7,899 nt of DNA from Caldifarciminota bacterium. Lineage in GTDB: Bacteria; Hydrothermota; Hydrothermia; S141-80. The stretch is taken from contig JALUJC010000283.1 in NCBI GenBank assembly GCA_027053375.1, positions 1 through 7,899 of the forward strand, written 5' to 3'. Below are positions 7,354-7,899 of this stretch, in pieces. The notes below the pieces were generated by a model. The model worked only from the letters and a program-made list of their open reading frames with translations. It did not search any database and was not told the DNA's origin. Position 1 is the stretch's first letter. Every line of letters starts with the position of its first letter. A program made the position numbers and the translations under genes.

Positions 7354-7382
7354 ACCATAAAGGGAAGGCACAGAATCGTCAA
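7354..7382 (-). promoter_or_regulatory. Probable sigma-70 promoter of the seven-gene run
   Basis: On the minus strand, TTGACG at 7382-7377 (5 of 6 match to the -35 consensus) is followed by exactly 17 bases and then TATGGT at 7359-7354 (4 of 6 match to -10). Transcription would start near 7347, giving a leader of about 35 bases to the TTG of the acyl-CoA ligase. The -35 box contains the TGA stop codon (7381-7379) of the preceding secreted-protein gene. This is a consensus match only; no operator or attenuator was recognised in the leader. Confidence 0.55.
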
Positions 7383-7899
7383 CGAACGCCAAGCCAGACT
7401 TTGCGGGTGAGGGCGGTGGTGGGGGTTTCCACGCGGAGGAAGTACACCCCCGAAGCCCGGGAGGTGAGCGGCAGGCTCAGCGCATGCATCCCCGAAGACA
7501 GCGCACCCCAGCGGCGCACCACCACCTGACGGCCCAGCGCATCCAGCAACCGCACACGCACCGCACCGGGCTGTGTCAGCCGCACACCGAACCGCAGCGT
7601 CCGGCCCACCACACGCACACCCGTCAAACGCGCACCCCCAACCGACGCCTGCACCGCCTTCGCAGGACCATTGCCAGGCGTGAAACGGATGGTCAGCCCC
7701 GCCTCGGGATGCCCGCTGTACGATCCGTTGTAGGTCACCTTCAACCCGGTTCCACTGCCCCCCTGCAACCCTACCGTGGAACTGGTCACCGTCCCGTTGA
7801 GGGTCTGGTAACTGTAGTGGATGGTCCCATCCGCATCCAGAATCACCTCAAAGGTGTAACTGGCCCGGCTGTCCCCATACCGGTGCACGTTCTCATACA
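7379..7899 (-). CDS. Secreted protein, C-terminal end with T9SS type A / FlgD-Ig-like sorting domain
   Basis: Partial gene: the last 172 residues are visible, and the frame is still open at the right edge, so the start lies outside the window. An in-frame GTG at 7888 is only an internal valine, because the upstream codons (Y-E-N) continue the domain. Residues 1-75 of the fragment resemble a beta-sandwich segment common in large exported bacterial proteins (F-E-V-I-L-D-A-D-G-T-I-H-Y-S-Y-Q from 16, then T-V-G-L-Q and G-L-K-V-T-Y-N). About 88-172 is an Ig-like C-terminal domain with V-R-V-R-L-L-D-A-L-G-R-Q-V at 113-125, S-S-G-M-H-A-L at 134-140, and G-V-Y-F-L-R-V at 150-156, ending in R-K-V-W-L-G-V-R. 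That pattern is typical of type IX secretion cargo tails and of FlgD-like Ig repeats. The secretion route is inferred, since no T9SS component gene is in the window. The domain upstream, possibly a peptidase or adhesin, cannot be seen. No terminator hairpin was found after the stop. Confidence 0.75.
   Translation of the reverse strand, partial: YENVHRYGDSRASYTFEVILDADGTIHYSYQTLNGTVTSSTVGLQGGSGTGLKVTYNGSYSGHPEAGLTIRFTPGNGPAKAVQASVGGARLTGVRVVGRTLRFGVRLTQPGAVRVRLLDALGRQVVVRRWGALSSGMHALSLPLTSRASGVYFLRVETPTTALTRKVWLGVR

Noticed and set aside
7312..7378. A terminator or riboswitch in the 67-base spacer
   Set aside because: No stem-loop followed by a T-run and no known leader motif was found on the minus strand; only the promoter and Shine-Dalgarno can be supported.
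6346..7410. A 354-codon open frame on the plus strand
   Set aside because: It is antisense to the acyl-CoA ligase, runs across its promoter, and shows no family pattern.

Overview
All seven complete or partial reading frames downstream of about position 7378, plus the one at the right edge, lie on the minus strand, so the window reads from right to left. The coding sequence is very dense. The only gaps between genes are 67 bases (7312-7378), 16 bases (424-439) and 2 bases (1979-1980), so no stretch over 300 bases lacks a gene. No tRNA, rRNA, CRISPR array, insertion sequence or long repeat was seen.

The organism is a bacterium with moderately high GC. Five starts have a GGAGG/AGGAGG Shine-Dalgarno exactly 6 bases upstream, and a plausible sigma-70 promoter is present. 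The right-edge protein ends in a domain resembling the type IX secretion (T9SS type A) / FlgD-Ig-like C-terminal sorting domains of the FCB group and several uncultured thermophilic phyla. The left-edge protein is of the CxxCH-bearing Reeler-like 'choice-of-anchor V' kind, also found in such lineages. Archaeal-type phosphoglycerate mutase (ApgM) and DUF432 fit a thermophilic or deep-branching bacterium. The phylum cannot be fixed from this window.

Layout in order of transcription: (1) the C-terminal end of a large secreted protein (7379 to the right edge). (2) A 67-base spacer with a promoter whose -35 box contains the preceding gene's stop codon. (3) A tightly packed run: long-chain acyl-CoA ligase (TTG start), ApgM-type phosphoglycerate mutase, DUF432 protein, MscS-type mechanosensitive channel, Xer-type tyrosine recombinase and ComM/YifB AAA+ ATPase. 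Neighbours overlap by 14, about 11, 4 and 4 bases, and the last pair is 2 bases apart. (4) 16 bases later, the start of a secreted protein with one CxxCH motif, running off the left edge.

The run looks like one operon carrying three themes: central metabolism (fatty-acid activation, lower glycolysis), an envelope/osmotic pair (DUF432 plus MscS), and DNA processing (Xer plus ComM). The most interesting observation is the translationally coupled DUF432-MscS pair, which suggests a soluble partner for the channel. No defence system or clearly new system was found; most genes are recognisable housekeeping families in an unusual arrangement.
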